Shown: positions 26,573-36,888, counted from the stretch's first letter. The stretch is 64,000 bases of DNA from Streptomyces paludis (GCF_003344965.1 NZ_CP031194.1:930001-994000); one strand, 5' to 3'. Program-made: numbers and translations. Notes: generated by a model not told the origin, from the letters alone.

Positions 26573-27418
26573 TCAGAGCAGCGCGGCGCGCGGACCGTCG
26601 GGCTGGGAGAGCCGGCGCTCAAGGATCGCGCGGGCGATCTCGGAGGACTCGTCGTCGGTCAGCCGGCGGAAACCGTCCTCGGTGATGACGGTGACGATCG
26701 GATAGATCCGGCGGGCCACATCGGGGCCACCGGTCGCCGAGTCGTCGTCCGCCGCGTCGTACAGCGCCTGGATGACCAGGGTGGTGGCCTGCTGCTCCGT
26801 CAGCTCCTCGTGGTAGAGCTTCTTCATCGCGCCGCGGGCGAAGATCGAGCCCGATCCGGTGGACGCGTAGCCCAGCTCCTCGGAGCGGCCGCCCGTCACG
26901 TCGTACGAGAAGATACGGCCCCGCTCGCGGTCCACGTCCCAGCCCGCGAAGAGCGGGACGACGGCCAGGCCCTGCATCGCCATCGCGAGATTCGAGCGGA
27001 TCATCGTGGAGAGCCGGTTGGCCTTGCCCTCCAGCGAGAGCTGCGCCCCTTCGACCTTCTCGAAGTGCTCCAGCTCCAGCTGGAAGAGCTTGACCATCTC
27101 CACGGCGAGACCGGCGGTGCCGGCGATCCCCACGGCCGAGTACTCGTCGGCCGGGAAGACCTTCTCGATGTCGCGCTGCGCGATCATGTTCCCCATGGTC
27201 GCGCGCCGGTCACCGGCGAGCACCACGCCGCCGGGGAAGGTCACGGCGACGATCGTGGTGCCGTGCGGCGCCTCGATCGCCCCCTGGAGGGGCGGCAGCG
27301 AGCGCTTGCCGGGCAGCATGTCCGGCGAGTGGTGGGACAGGAAGTCCATGAACGAGGACGAGCCGGGCGTCAGGAAGGCAGCCGGCAGACGCCCGGTGCT
27401 ACGAGTGTTGGCTTCCAC
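26573..27418 (-). CDS. prcB: 20S proteasome beta subunit
   Basis: The 281-residue precursor has a 53-residue propeptide. Cleavage after Gly53 exposes catalytic Thr54 in [21 protein letters not shown]; Asp and Lys partners of the N-terminal nucleophile fold follow (GDRRAT and IEKVF). GTG at 27418 is chosen because GGAGGG lies 7 bp upstream and it gives the usual [10 protein letters not shown] start. This start lies 49 bp inside the preceding HNH endonuclease-like frame. Confidence 0.97.
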   Translation of the reverse strand: MEANTRSTGRLPAAFLTPGSSSFMDFLSHHSPDMLPGKRSLPPLQGAIEAPHGTTIVAVTFPGGVVLAGDRRATMGNMIAQRDIEKVFPADEYSAVGIAGTAGLAVEMVKLFQLELEHFEKVEGAQLSLEGKANRLSTMIRSNLAMAMQGLAVVPLFAGWDVDRERGRIFSYDVTGGRSEELGYASTGSGSIFARGAMKKLYHEELTEQQATTLVIQALYDAADDDSATGGPDVARRIYPIVTVITEDGFRRLTDDESSEIARAILERRLSQPDGPRAALL

Positions 27419-27603
27419 GCGTTTCCCTCCGGGTAAGCGACGGCCCGGCGCGGGGTGTCGGGATCGTCTCCCAACTTGCCGGTGGCCGAATTGCAGTTGA
27501 AGCACAGTACGCCACGGACCCTACCCGTCTCATGGCAGTGATCCACATGAACGGCGGGAGCGGTCCGGCGGATCGTGCGGCTCCCCGGCCGCACGGCCCG
27601 CAC
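27370..27603 (-). pseudogene. Truncated or frameshifted HNH endonuclease VII-like gene
   Basis: A 77-residue frame from GTG 27603 ends with a clear recombination endonuclease VII C-terminal half: [13 protein letters not shown], then [11 protein letters not shown] and DDP. Full members have a second CxxC pair some 20-35 residues before HVDH to complete the zinc site; this frame has none, and a stop codon lies just upstream. A CGPCG motif occurs in the neighbouring frame (27591-27602), so one indel could explain the loss. The 3' end overlaps prcB by 49 bp. It sits between pup and prcB. It may be a decayed gene or a short overlapping gene; activity is doubtful. Confidence 0.55.
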
Positions 27604-27627
27604 CGACGGCGCCGTTCACATCCGTGA

Positions 27628-27846
27628 CTACTCTCCGCCCTTCTGGACGAATCCCCGCACGAACTCCTCGGCGTTCTCCTCAAGCACGTCGTCGATCTCG
27701 TCCAGGACGGAGTCCACGTCGTCCGTCAGCTTCTCCTGGCGTTCCTTGAGGTCCTCGGAAGCCTGCGCCTCCTGCGCCTGCTCCTCGGTCTGCTCCGTGG
27801 AACGCGTCGCCCGCTGCTGTCCGCCGTCGGTGTCCTTGGTGGCCAT
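27628..27846 (-). CDS. pup: Prokaryotic ubiquitin-like protein Pup
   Basis: The 72-residue protein is acidic and disordered with a central helical region that binds the coiled coils of ARC. It ends in FVQKGGE. The terminal residue is already glutamate, so it can be ligated by PafA without deamidation by Dop. The ATG at 27846 gives the usual MATKDT start; an upstream in-frame start would add an unrelated 34 residues. The operon continues to prcB and prcA. Confidence 0.97.
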   Translation of the reverse strand: MATKDTDGGQQRATRSTEQTEEQAQEAQASEDLKERQEKLTDDVDSVLDEIDDVLEENAEEFVRGFVQKGGE

Positions 27847-27989
27847 AACCCTCACCCCGCTCGGTTCGCCCCGCTCGATGTGACCTTCAAGATCCGACCC
27901 TACAAGGAGGGTCGGACATCGGCCCCGTACTTGCCTCATCCCGGACAACGCCCGGGGACCACTTCGATCATTCCCACCCCGGGACCGTT

Positions 27990-29501
27990 TCAGCCGCCGG
28001 AAAGGACCCGGACCAGCTCCTCCGCCGTGCGGCAGCGGTCCAGCAGCTCCTTCACATGGTTCCTGGTGCCGCGCAGCGGCTCCAGGGTGGGGACCCGCTG
28101 GAGCGAGTCACGGCCCGGGAGGTCGAAGATGACCGAGTCCCACGACGCGGCGGCCACATCGTCCGCGTACTGCTCCAGACAGCGGCCCCGGAAGTACGCC
28201 CGGGTGTCCTCCGGAGGGCTGGTCCTGGCCCGGTCGACATCCCGGTCGTCCAGCAGCCGGCGCATTCTGCCTCGGGCCGCCAGCCGGTTGTAGAGGCCCT
28301 TGTCGGGGCGTACGTCCGCGTACTGGAGATCCACGAGATGCAGCCGGGACGCGTCCCAGTCCAGGCTGTCGCGGCGCCGGTAGCCCTCCAGCAGCTCCCG
28401 CTTGGCGATCCAGTCCAGCTCGCCCGACAGGCTCATCGGATCGTTCTCCAGCCGGTTGAGCGTGTCCTCCCAGCGGGCCAGCACGTCCTTCGTCTGCTCG
28501 TCGGCGTCGACTCCGTACCGCTCCTCGACATACTTCCTGGCCAGCTCGTAGTACTCCATCTGGAGCTGGACCGCGGTGAGCGTCCGGCCGCTGCGCAGGG
28601 TGACCAGCCGGCCGAGCGTGGGGTCGTGCGAGACCTGGTGCAGGGTGCGGACCGGCTGGTCCACGGCCAGGTCGACGTTGATGAAACCGTCCTCGATCAT
28701 GGAGAGCACGAGGGCGGTCGTACCGAGCTTGAGATAGGTGGAGATCTCCGAGAGATTCGCGTCGCCGATGATCACATGGAGCCGGCGGTACTTCTCCGCG
28801 TCGGAGTGCGGTTCGTCCCGGGTGTTGATGATCGGCCGCTTGAGGGTCGTCTCCAGCCCGACCTCGACCTCGAAGTAGTCCGCCCGCTGGCTGATCTGGA
28901 AGCCGTGCTCGCGGCCGTCCTGGCCGATGCCGACGCGGCCCGCGCCCGTGACGACCTGCCGGGAGACGAAGAACGGCGTCAGATGGCGCACGATGTCCGA
29001 GAAGGGGGTCTCCCGCTTCATCAGATAGTTCTCGTGGGTGCCGTAGGACGCGCCCTTGTTGTCGGTGTTGTTCTTGTACAGATGGATGGGCTGGGCGCCG
29101 GGCAGCTGGGCCGCCCGCTCGGCGGCCTCGGCCATGATGCGCTCGCCGGCCTTGTCCCAGAGGACGGCGTCACGCGGGTTGGTGATCTCGGGAGAGCTGT
29201 ACTCCGGATGGGCGTGGTCGACGTAGAGCCGCGCCCCGTTCGTGAGGATCACATTGGCGAGGCCGATGTCCTCGTCGGTGAGCTGGCTGGAGTCGGCGGT
29301 CTCCCGGGCGAGGTCGAACCCGCGGGCGTCCCGCAGCGGGTTCTCCTCCTCGAAGTCCCAGCGGGCGCGGCGCGCCCGGTGCATCGCCGCCGCGTACGCG
29401 TTGACGATCTGGGACGAGGTGAGCATGGCATTGGCGTTCGGGTGCCCCGGGACGGAGATGCCGTACTCCGTCTCGATGCCCATTACTCGCCGTACGGTCA
29501 T
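27990..29501 (-). CDS. dop: Depupylase/deamidase Dop
   Basis: The 503-residue paralogue of PafA removes Pup from substrates. Glu10 in GIETEYG and Asp95 in [13 protein letters not shown] correspond to the metal ligand and nucleophile region of known Dop. The region before Asp95 has the Dop-specific insertion that PafA lacks (residues 40-75). AAGGAGGG lies close before the ATG at 29501. Since Pup here already ends in Glu, only the depupylase activity is needed. Confidence 0.96.
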   Translation of the reverse strand: MTVRRVMGIETEYGISVPGHPNANAMLTSSQIVNAYAAAMHRARRARWDFEEENPLRDARGFDLARETADSSQLTDEDIGLANVILTNGARLYVDHAHPEYSSPEITNPRDAVLWDKAGERIMAEAAERAAQLPGAQPIHLYKNNTDNKGASYGTHENYLMKRETPFSDIVRHLTPFFVSRQVVTGAGRVGIGQDGREHGFQISQRADYFEVEVGLETTLKRPIINTRDEPHSDAEKYRRLHVIIGDANLSEISTYLKLGTTALVLSMIEDGFINVDLAVDQPVRTLHQVSHDPTLGRLVTLRSGRTLTAVQLQMEYYELARKYVEERYGVDADEQTKDVLARWEDTLNRLENDPMSLSGELDWIAKRELLEGYRRRDSLDWDASRLHLVDLQYADVRPDKGLYNRLAARGRMRRLLDDRDVDRARTSPPEDTRAYFRGRCLEQYADDVAAASWDSVIFDLPGRDSLQRVPTLEPLRGTRNHVKELLDRCRTAEELVRVLSGG

Positions 29502-29610
29502 GCGGCCCTCCTTGCCCGGCGGCGCTCCGCGACGCCGCGGTACGAAAGAGACTAGAACGCCTCTGCGCCGGCGGGCAGATCATTTCCGTCATTGGCCTGG
29601 TGTGGTGGAC

Positions 29611-29662
29611 GGTGCGGGTGGCAGGTCCAGGTGCGGGTGCGGGGTGCGGTGCGGGTGCGGGG
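29611..29662. repeat. G-rich GGTGCGGG repeats between arc and dop
   Basis: Several copies of GGTGCGGG or close variants are packed into about 50 bp of the arc-dop spacer, just downstream of the arc terminator hairpin on the transcribed strand. The multiple G runs could form a quadruplex on the plus strand. No function is known. Confidence 0.5.
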
Positions 29663-29667
29663 AAAGC

Positions 29668-29706
29668 GACCGGCTGCGGACGCCTTTCGGACATCCGCAG
29701 CCGGTC
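29668..29706. terminator. Terminator after arc
   Basis: A 13-bp perfect stem (29668-29680 and 29694-29706) with a 13-base loop lies 7 bp past the arc stop. Confidence 0.75.
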
Positions 29707-29712
29707 CGCGCT

Positions 29713-31479
29713 CTACAGGTACTGACCGGTGTTCGCCACCGTGTCGATGGAGCGCCCGGTGTCCGCGCCCTGCTTTCCGGTCACCAGGGTGCGGATGAAG
29801 ACGATCCGCTCGCCCTTCTTGCCGGAGATACGGGCCCAGTCGTCGGGGTTGGTGGTGTTCGGCAGGTCCTCGTTCTCCTTGAACTCGTCCACGCACGCCT
29901 GGAGGAGATGGGAGACCCTGAGGCCCTTCTGATTGTGGTCGAGGAATGCCTTGATGGCCATCTTCTTGGCCCGGTCGACAATGTTCTGGATCATCGCGCC
30001 GGAGTTGAAGTCCTTGAAATAGAGGACTTCCTTGTCACCATTGGCGTAGGTGACTTCCAGGAAGCGGTTCTCCTCGGACTCCGCGTACATCTGCTCCACG
30101 ACGGACTGGATCATTCCGTGCGCGGCGGCTTCCTTCGAGCCCTTGTGCTCGGAGACGTCGTCCACGTGCAGCGGCAGGGTGGGCGTGAGGTATTTCGCGA
30201 AGATGTCCTTCGCGGCCTCGGCGTCCGGGCGCTCGATCTTGATCTTCACATCGAGGCGGCCGGGGCGCAGGATCGCGGGGTCGATCATGTCCTCGCGGTT
30301 GGAGGCGCCGATGACGATGACGTTCTCCAGGCCCTCCACCCCGTCGATCTCGGCGAGCAGCTGGGGGACGATGGTGTTCTCCACGTCCGAGCTGACGCCG
30401 GAGCCGCGGGTGCGGAAGAGGGACTCCATCTCGTCGAAGAAGACGATGACGGGGGTGCCCTCGCTGGCCTTCTCCCGGGCCCGCTGGAAGACCAGGCGGA
30501 TGTGCCGCTCGGTCTCGCCGACGTACTTGTTGAGCAGCTCGGGACCCTTGATGTTGAGGAAGTAGCTCTTCCCCGCGGGCCGGCCGGTCACCTCGGCGAC
30601 CTTCTTGGCGAGCGAGTTGGCCACGGCCTTGGCGATGAGTGTCTTGCCGCAGCCGGGGGGACCGTAGAGCAGGATGCCCTTCGGCGGTCGCAGTTCGTGT
30701 TCCTTGAAGAGGTCGGGGTGGAGATACGGCAGCTCGACGGCGTCCCGGATCATCTCGATCTGGCCGCCGAGGCCGCCGATCTTGTCGTAGTCGACGTCGG
30801 GGACCTCTTCGAGGACCAGCTCCTCGACCTCGCTCTTGGGGATCACTTCGTAGACATAGCCGGAGCGGGGTTCGAGCAGCAGGGCGTCGCCGGGGCGGAT
30901 GGTGATGTCCAGCAGCGGCTCGGCGAGCCGCACCACCCGTTCCTCGTCGGTGTGCCCGACCACCAGGGCGCGCTCGCCGTCCTCAAGGATTTCCTTGAGG
31001 GTGACGATGTCCCCGGCGCGCTCGTACGCCATGGCCTCGACCACGTTGAGCGCCTCGTTGAGCATGACCTCCTGGCCGCGCCGCAGATCCTCCACTTCGA
31101 CGCCGGGGCTGACATTCACCCGGAGCTTGCGGCCCCCGGTGAAAATATCGGCCGTGCCGTCCTCATTGGTCTGGAGGAAGACTCCGAAACCGGCCGGCGG
31201 CTGTGCGAGCCGGTCGACCTCTTCCTTGAGGGCCACGATCTGGTCGCGGGCTTCACGGAGCGTATTGGCGAGCCGCTCGTTCTGCGCGGACACACCCGCC
31301 AGATTGGTCTGCAACTCGACGATCCGCTCTTCGAGAATTCTCGTGTGCCGCGGAGAGTCGGCGAGCTTACGTCGCAGGACGGCGATTTCCTGCTCGAGAT
31401 AGGCAACCTGGCCGGCTGGGTCTTCGGACCCCCGCCCGGGCCGGATGCCGCGGTTGATGTCGTCGTCGTGGGCTGCCAC
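29713..31479 (-). CDS. arc: Proteasome-associated AAA ATPase ARC (Mpa)
   Basis: The 588-residue ATPase unfolds pupylated proteins and feeds them to the 20S core. In order it has an N-terminal coiled coil (about 20-75) that binds Pup, two OB-fold domains (about 80-230), the AAA module with GPPGCGKT and FFDEMESLF, and the C-terminal QYL (HbYX-type) tail that docks into the alpha ring. GTG 31479 is preferred over TTG 31497 because AGGAGGTGA sits directly before it. Confidence 0.97.
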   Translation of the reverse strand: MAAHDDDINRGIRPGRGSEDPAGQVAYLEQEIAVLRRKLADSPRHTRILEERIVELQTNLAGVSAQNERLANTLREARDQIVALKEEVDRLAQPPAGFGVFLQTNEDGTADIFTGGRKLRVNVSPGVEVEDLRRGQEVMLNEALNVVEAMAYERAGDIVTLKEILEDGERALVVGHTDEERVVRLAEPLLDITIRPGDALLLEPRSGYVYEVIPKSEVEELVLEEVPDVDYDKIGGLGGQIEMIRDAVELPYLHPDLFKEHELRPPKGILLYGPPGCGKTLIAKAVANSLAKKVAEVTGRPAGKSYFLNIKGPELLNKYVGETERHIRLVFQRAREKASEGTPVIVFFDEMESLFRTRGSGVSSDVENTIVPQLLAEIDGVEGLENVIVIGASNREDMIDPAILRPGRLDVKIKIERPDAEAAKDIFAKYLTPTLPLHVDDVSEHKGSKEAAAHGMIQSVVEQMYAESEENRFLEVTYANGDKEVLYFKDFNSGAMIQNIVDRAKKMAIKAFLDHNQKGLRVSHLLQACVDEFKENEDLPNTTNPDDWARISGKKGERIVFIRTLVTGKQGADTGRSIDTVANTGQYL

Positions 31480-31734
31480 GGTCCTCACCTCCTCCAAGGG
31501 GAGCTGGACGCTTCCTGACCCTACCTGGGTGGGTGATGATTGAAACCCCTAGATCAGAAACACTGTCGGGGTCTGTCCGATCTTCACCCTTGCGCCCTCT
31601 CCCTACAGCGGAGGGAATACCCACCCGAGGGCATCGGAAAGCGGCCGGTTGTATCGTCGAACTGTTCAACACCCGTCAGGGTCGGCGCGACTTACCTCAC
31701 CACGCGCCGCCCGGCGCAGAAAACGGCAGGAGAG
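31480..31734. promoter_or_regulatory. Divergent spacer between arc and ferredoxin
   Basis: This 255-bp divergent gap holds promoters for the arc-dop-pup direction and for the ferredoxin. It is AT-richer than its surroundings at 31527-31560. I could not define promoter boxes with confidence and see no gene. Confidence 0.35.
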
Positions 31735-32055
31735 ATGACCGTGCAGCAGGAGGCTCCGACCGAAGGTGTCACCGGGACCGGTGAGCCGCTGGAGGTCTGG
31801 ATCGACCAGGATCTCTGCACCGGGGACGGGATCTGTGCCCAGTACGCCCCCGAGGTGTTCGAGCTGGACATCGACGGCCTGGCCTATGTGAAGAGCGCGG
31901 ACGACGAGCTGCTCCAGTCCCCCGGGGCGACCACCCGCGTACCGCTGCCGCTGCTGAGCGATGTGGTGGACTCGGCCAAGGAGTGCCCCGGCGATTGCAT
32001 CCATGTGCGGCGCGTGGCGGACCAGGTCGAGGTGTACGGCCCGGACGCGGAGTAG
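31735..32055 (+). CDS. Ferredoxin (single [3Fe-4S]-type cluster)
   Basis: The 106-residue acidic protein carries CTGDGIC near residue 28 and CPGDC near residue 84. A three-cysteine C-x5-C...CP pattern is typical of the small ferredoxins that serve actinobacterial cytochromes P450. CAGGAGAG precedes the ATG at 31735. No P450 or reductase gene lies nearby in the window, so its partner is unknown. It diverges from arc and converges on a gene for an exported protein, with only 4 bp between the stops. Confidence 0.92.
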   Translation: MTVQQEAPTEGVTGTGEPLEVWIDQDLCTGDGICAQYAPEVFELDIDGLAYVKSADDELLQSPGATTRVPLPLLSDVVDSAKECPGDCIHVRRVADQVEVYGPDAE

Positions 32056-32059
32056 GCCG

Positions 32060-32662
32060 TCACATACCCCGGGCGACCGGCTGCGGACCCCTGACGAACG
32101 CGCCGTCGCGCCAGGTCCAGGAGGTCCGCTCCTCCTCGTCGGGGCAGCAGGACGGCACATCGGGCCCGGAGTAGCCGAGCAGGGTGGCCAGGATCGCCCG
32201 GCCGTGCACGGCGAGCCCGGGGGCGACGCTGCGGCGCTCCGCGGGGTCCACGAGGGTGGCCACGATCCTGGGTTCGCCGCCCGCTCCGGTGAGGACGTAG
32301 ACGCCGCTGGGCGGGGTGCCGGCGCCGGAGCGGCAGCGGACGGCGACGACGGTCTCGGGGACGCCGTCGCCGTCGAGGTCGCCGTAGGCCCGCTGGACGA
32401 TGACGGTGCCCGCCTCGTCCCCTTCGCCGCAGTCCAGCGGGAAGTCCACCGCGGCCGGGTCGGGCGGCTCCTGGACGGCCGGGGCGGTGGTGCCGGCGCT
32501 CTTCACGGACGGTTCGCCGGGCGGGGTGGCGATGGCCGTGGCGGCGCCCGGCTGGGACAGTGCGGCGAGCGCCACGACGGCGGACAGCGCGGCGCCGGTG
32601 GCGAGCCAGTGGACGGCCCGGGGGCGGGCGTGCGCGTGGTCCGGGGCGTCGGAAATCTGCAC
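32060..32662 (-). CDS. Predicted exported protein, FG-GAP-like repeat segment
   Basis: The 200-residue protein has a basic N-terminus and one hydrophobic helix (about residues 15-40) ending in an alanine-rich stretch, so it is membrane-anchored or secreted. The segment YGDLDGDGVPETVVAV looks like an FG-GAP/calcium-binding repeat. Three cysteines (CCPDEEE and one earlier) occur in the mature part. GTG 32662 is chosen because AGGAG lies upstream. I do not recognise a characterised homologue. Confidence 0.7.
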   Translation of the reverse strand: MQISDAPDHAHARPRAVHWLATGAALSAVVALAALSQPGAATAIATPPGEPSVKSAGTTAPAVQEPPDPAAVDFPLDCGEGDEAGTVIVQRAYGDLDGDGVPETVVAVRCRSGAGTPPSGVYVLTGAGGEPRIVATLVDPAERRSVAPGLAVHGRAILATLLGYSGPDVPSCCPDEEERTSWTWRDGAFVRGPQPVARGM

Positions 32663-32772
32663 GCGGAGCGTCTCCTGTGAGGGTGGGAGGAGACAGCATC
32701 GTGCCACATGTCACAGGGCGGCGGAACCGTGGGGTCCCCGCGGTCCGCGGGTCCATAAGGCCAACGTAAAGA

Positions 32773-32819
32773 GGCCGCCGCCGAGTTCCTCCGTACGGGA
32801 CGGGAACTCGGCGGCGGCC
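32773..32819. terminator. Terminator after trmI
   Basis: A 17-bp perfect inverted repeat (32773-32789 and 32803-32819) with a 13-base loop lies 16 bp past the trmI stop. Confidence 0.8.
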
Positions 32820-32835
32820 GGGCCGCGTTGACGGG

Positions 32836-33741
32836 TCAGCGGGCGGCGCCGCCGCTCGCGCTGCCGGGGCCGTCGTAGTCTTCGCCGTAGGAGCCCTTGG
32901 CGGGACGGCGGCGGCGCAGCGGGGGTTCGACCCCGTCGGCCAGCCGGCGGGCGGTCACGAGGAAGCCGGTGTGTCCGATCATCCGGTGGTCGGGGCGTAC
33001 GGCGAGCCCTTCGACGTGCCAGTTGCGGACCATGGACTCCCAGGCGGCCGGTTCGTTGAAGGTGCCGAACTCCCGGATGGTCTCGACCGTGCGGGAGAGC
33101 TGGGTGGTGGTGGCCACGTACGCGCAGAGGATGCCGCCGGGGACCAGCGCCTTGGAGACGGCCTCAATGCACTCCCAGGGGGCGAGCATGTCGAGGATGA
33201 CGCGGTCGACGTCCGTGTCCGACAGGTTGTCCTGGAGGTCACCGACCGTCAGCTCCCAGGCCGGGTGGGGCTCTCCGAAGTAGCGTTCGACGTTCTGCCG
33301 GGCGATGTCGGCGAAGTCCTGGCGGCGTTCGTAGGAGTGCAGCATCCCCTGGTCACCGATGCCGCGCAGCAGGAAGCTGCTGAGCGAGCCGGAGCCCACT
33401 CCGGCCTCGACGACGCGGGCGCCGGGGAAGATGTCGGCGAAGGCCAGGATCTGGCCGGCGTCCTTGGGGTAGACGACGGCGGCGCCGCGGGGCATGGACA
33501 GGACATAGTCGGGGAGCAGGGGGCGCAGCGCGAGGTAGGCGACGTTTCCCGTGGTACGGACAACACTGCCCTCGGGAGCACCGATCAGCTCGTCGTGCGG
33601 GAAGGACCCTTTGTGGGTGTGGAAGTTCTTCCCGGCTTCGAGCGTGAAGGTGTAGTGGCGTCCCTTGGGGTCGGTGAGCTGGACCTGGTCCCCGACCTTG
33701 AAGGGGCCGCGACGTCGGGCGGCACCGGTCGGTTCGGACAT
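32836..33741 (-). CDS. trmI: tRNA (adenine-N1)-methyltransferase TrmI
   Basis: The 301-residue enzyme methylates adenine 58 of tRNA. The N-terminal small domain leads to the SAM-binding motif VVEAGVGSGSLSSFLL (about 111-126), DMLAPWE is the catalytic loop and MIGHTGFLVTARR ends the conserved part. In proteasome-bearing actinobacteria this gene is commonly linked to the arc locus, as here. The tail after residue 270 is basic and poorly conserved. Confidence 0.94.
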   Translation of the reverse strand: MSEPTGAARRRGPFKVGDQVQLTDPKGRHYTFTLEAGKNFHTHKGSFPHDELIGAPEGSVVRTTGNVAYLALRPLLPDYVLSMPRGAAVVYPKDAGQILAFADIFPGARVVEAGVGSGSLSSFLLRGIGDQGMLHSYERRQDFADIARQNVERYFGEPHPAWELTVGDLQDNLSDTDVDRVILDMLAPWECIEAVSKALVPGGILCAYVATTTQLSRTVETIREFGTFNEPAAWESMVRNWHVEGLAVRPDHRMIGHTGFLVTARRLADGVEPPLRRRRPAKGSYGEDYDGPGSASGGAAR

Positions 33742-33835
33742 ACGGTCAGCTTAGCCGCTCTTTCGGGGGCCTCGTCCGCCGTGCCGGCCGCGCTCCCCGT
33801 GCCCGCCGCGCTCCGGCCGCGCCGCGGGGCCCCGG

Positions 33836-35077
33836 CTACTGCGGACGGGCCATCGCCGATACGAAGGCGCGCTCGACGTCGGCCGTGGAGAGGACGCCGT
33901 AGATCTCGCCCGTCTCCTCCAGTACGAGGTACTCGGTGGCGGGGCTGGCCCTGAGGCGCTCCAGGAGGGCTTCGCCGGCGAGGTCGGCGGGGACCTTCAT
34001 CCCGTCGGTGAGGTCCTGGGCGAGGCCGCTGACGGCGACCCAGGGGCGGCGGTGCTGCGGGACGCCGACGATCGCCGACTCGCGGACGAGGGCCCGGGGG
34101 TCGCCCTGGCCGTCGACGACGACCAGGGCACGGGCGCCGGCCTCGTTGGCGCGGCGCAGGGCCTCGGAGAGCGGGGTGCTGGACTCGACGGGGACGGCCC
34201 GCCGGGTGAGGGCGCGGGCCTGGAGTTCGGGGAGGTGCTCGCGGAGCCGGGCCATGCGCAGGCTGTTGCCGGCGCCGGTCCAGATGATGGCGGCGAGGAT
34301 GGCGGCGAGGAGCGCGTCGGTGACGGTCTCCATGCCGCCGACGTTCCGGGTGGAGGTGCCGAGCGCGCCGGTACGGGTGAGCAGCGGGAGGCCGATGAGG
34401 ACGGTGACGGCGAGCGCCCTGCCGACCCAGGCGGCGGCGATGGTGCCGCTCATGGGCTTGCCGGTGATCTTCCAGACGACGGCGCGGAGCATCCGGCCGC
34501 CGTCCAGCGGGAGGCCGGGCAGCAGGTTGAAGACCGCCACGATGAGGTTGGAGACCATCAGCCCGGCGAGCAGGACGCCGGGGACGGTACGGGGCTCGAC
34601 GGTCAGCAGGCAGAGGTAGAAGACCCCGGAGAGGACCAGGGAGAGCAGCGGGCCGACGAACGCGAGGATGAATTCGCGGCCGGGGGTCTCGGTCTCCTTC
34701 TCGATCTCGGAGACGCCGCCGAAGAACTGGAGCTGGATGCGGCGCACCGGCAGTTTGAAGCGCAGCGCGGCGACGGTGTGGGCCAGCTCGTGGACGAGCA
34801 CGGAGGCGTAGAAGGCGACCGCGAAGAAGAGGGCCACGAGATAGCGGAGATTGCCCAGTTCGGGGAGGACCCGGTCGAGCTGGCCGCCGAAGATCCAGGT
34901 GATGAGCGCGGCCACCACGAACCAGCTGGGGGCGACGTAGACCGGCACGCCGAAGGGGCGGCCCATGAGGATGCCACCGCCGGGGTCTTCACGGCGCGGC
35001 GGCTTTCCGCCGGGACCCGAGTCCCCCTTGCCGGGCCGCGGCAGCTTGCTCGCGCCGCTCTCGTCGTCCTCTTTCAC
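33836..35077 (-). CDS. M50 site-2-type intramembrane metalloprotease with CBS domains
   Basis: The 413-residue membrane protein contains the zinc motif HELAH (96-100) and NLLPGLPLDGG (184-194) with the third ligand aspartate. These lie within about six hydrophobic segments. The C-terminal 150 residues carry paired CBS motifs (LVVVDGQGDPRALV and LVLEETGEIYGVLS), which usually bind adenine nucleotides and gate activity. The start is GTG 35077 with AAGGG upstream. It probably performs regulated intramembrane proteolysis; the substrate is unknown. It diverges from a RecB-like nuclease. Confidence 0.92.
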   Translation of the reverse strand: MKEDDESGASKLPRPGKGDSGPGGKPPRREDPGGGILMGRPFGVPVYVAPSWFVVAALITWIFGGQLDRVLPELGNLRYLVALFFAVAFYASVLVHELAHTVAALRFKLPVRRIQLQFFGGVSEIEKETETPGREFILAFVGPLLSLVLSGVFYLCLLTVEPRTVPGVLLAGLMVSNLIVAVFNLLPGLPLDGGRMLRAVVWKITGKPMSGTIAAAWVGRALAVTVLIGLPLLTRTGALGTSTRNVGGMETVTDALLAAILAAIIWTGAGNSLRMARLREHLPELQARALTRRAVPVESSTPLSEALRRANEAGARALVVVDGQGDPRALVRESAIVGVPQHRRPWVAVSGLAQDLTDGMKVPADLAGEALLERLRASPATEYLVLEETGEIYGVLSTADVERAFVSAMARPQ

Positions 35078-35170
35078 GGGTTCCCTTCGTCGGCAGGGTC
35101 GCTCGCTCGATCATGCAGTGCGAGAGGCTCTGTAGTCGATGGTATGCGGATCGCTGTCAGTGCCGGGTCG

Positions 35171-35183
35171 TAGGGTCTGCGTC
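35171..35183 (+). promoter_or_regulatory. Candidate leaderless promoter of the RecB-like nuclease
   Basis: TAGGGT at 35171-35176 fits a Streptomyces -10 element and ends 7 bp before the ATG at 35184. There is no Shine-Dalgarno sequence in between. Transcription would therefore start at or next to the start codon. Confidence 0.45.
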
Positions 35184-36056
<873 letters not shown>

Positions 36057-36122
36057 CCCGCGGTGGGGCCGCGGAAAGGGGGCAGGGCAGAATGGGACGG
36101 GTCTATCCGAAGGAGATCCCTT

Positions 36123-36794
36123 GTGACTGTCCGCGTCCTACTGGTCGACGACCAGCCGCTGCTGCGCACCGGGTTCCGGATGATTCTGGAGGCGGAGCAG
36201 GACCTCGCGGTCGTCGGTGAGGCCGGGGACGGCCTCCAGGCCATCGACCAGGTCCGCGCGCTCCAGCCCGATGTGGTGCTGATGGACATCCGTATGCCGC
36301 GGATGGACGGGGTGGAGGCGACGCGCCGGATCACCGGCCCCGGCCGGGACGGTCCGGCGAAGGTGCTCGTGCTGACCACCTTCGATCTGGACGAGTACGT
36401 GGTGGAGGCGCTGCGCGCGGGCGCCAGCGGCTTCCTGCTGAAGGACGCGCCGGCCAATGAGCTGGTGCAGGCCATCCGGGTGGTCGCGGCGGGCGAGGCG
36501 ATGCTCGCGCCGAGCGTCACGCGCCGGCTGCTGGACAAGTACGCGGACCATCTGCCGTCGGGCGAGGAGCCGCTGCCCGACACGCTGCACACGCTGACCG
36601 ACCGTGAGGTCGAGGTGCTGAAGCTGGTGGCGCGCGGGCTGTCGAACGCGGAGATCGCGGCGGATCTGTTCGTCAGCGAGACGACGGTCAAGACGCATGT
36701 GGGCCATGTGCTGACGAAGCTGGGCCTGCGTGACCGGGTCCAGGCGGCGGTGTACGCGTACGAGAGCGGGCTGGTGCGCCCGGGCGCCCAGTAG
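36123..36794 (+). CDS. NarL/LuxR-type response regulator
   Basis: The 223-residue protein has a receiver domain (VDDQPLLR at 8-15, phosphoacceptor Asp in VVLMDIRMP near 58, FLLKDAP lysine near 108). A LuxR-type helix-turn-helix follows (LTDREVEVLKLVARGLSNAEIA, about 160-180). GTG 36123 follows AAGGAGAT. No histidine kinase gene is adjacent, so its partner is encoded elsewhere or it is phosphorylated otherwise. A strong terminator follows. Confidence 0.93.
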   Translation: MTVRVLLVDDQPLLRTGFRMILEAEQDLAVVGEAGDGLQAIDQVRALQPDVVLMDIRMPRMDGVEATRRITGPGRDGPAKVLVLTTFDLDEYVVEALRAGASGFLLKDAPANELVQAIRVVAAGEAMLAPSVTRRLLDKYADHLPSGEEPLPDTLHTLTDREVEVLKLVARGLSNAEIAADLFVSETTVKTHVGHVLTKLGLRDRVQAAVYAYESGLVRPGAQ

Positions 36795-36822
36795 CGCCCG
36801 TAGCGGCGGCGCGCAGGCCGTG

Positions 36823-36873
36823 GCGTACGCCGAAGGGCCCCCGGGAGCTTCCCGGGGGCCCTTCGGCGTACGC
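36823..36873. terminator. Bidirectional terminator, response regulator / binding protein
   Basis: A perfect 24-bp inverted repeat (36823-36846 and 36850-36873) with loop GCT sits between convergent genes. It is the strongest hairpin in the window. Confidence 0.9.
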
Positions 36874-36888
36874 GTGTGCGCGGGCGGG

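Noticed and set aside
27399..27683. Alternative 94-residue frame between pup and prcB as a separate gene
   Set aside because: It begins inside pup and reads the endonuclease core out of frame; its only meaningful part is the CGPCG stretch, treated as part of the broken endonuclease.
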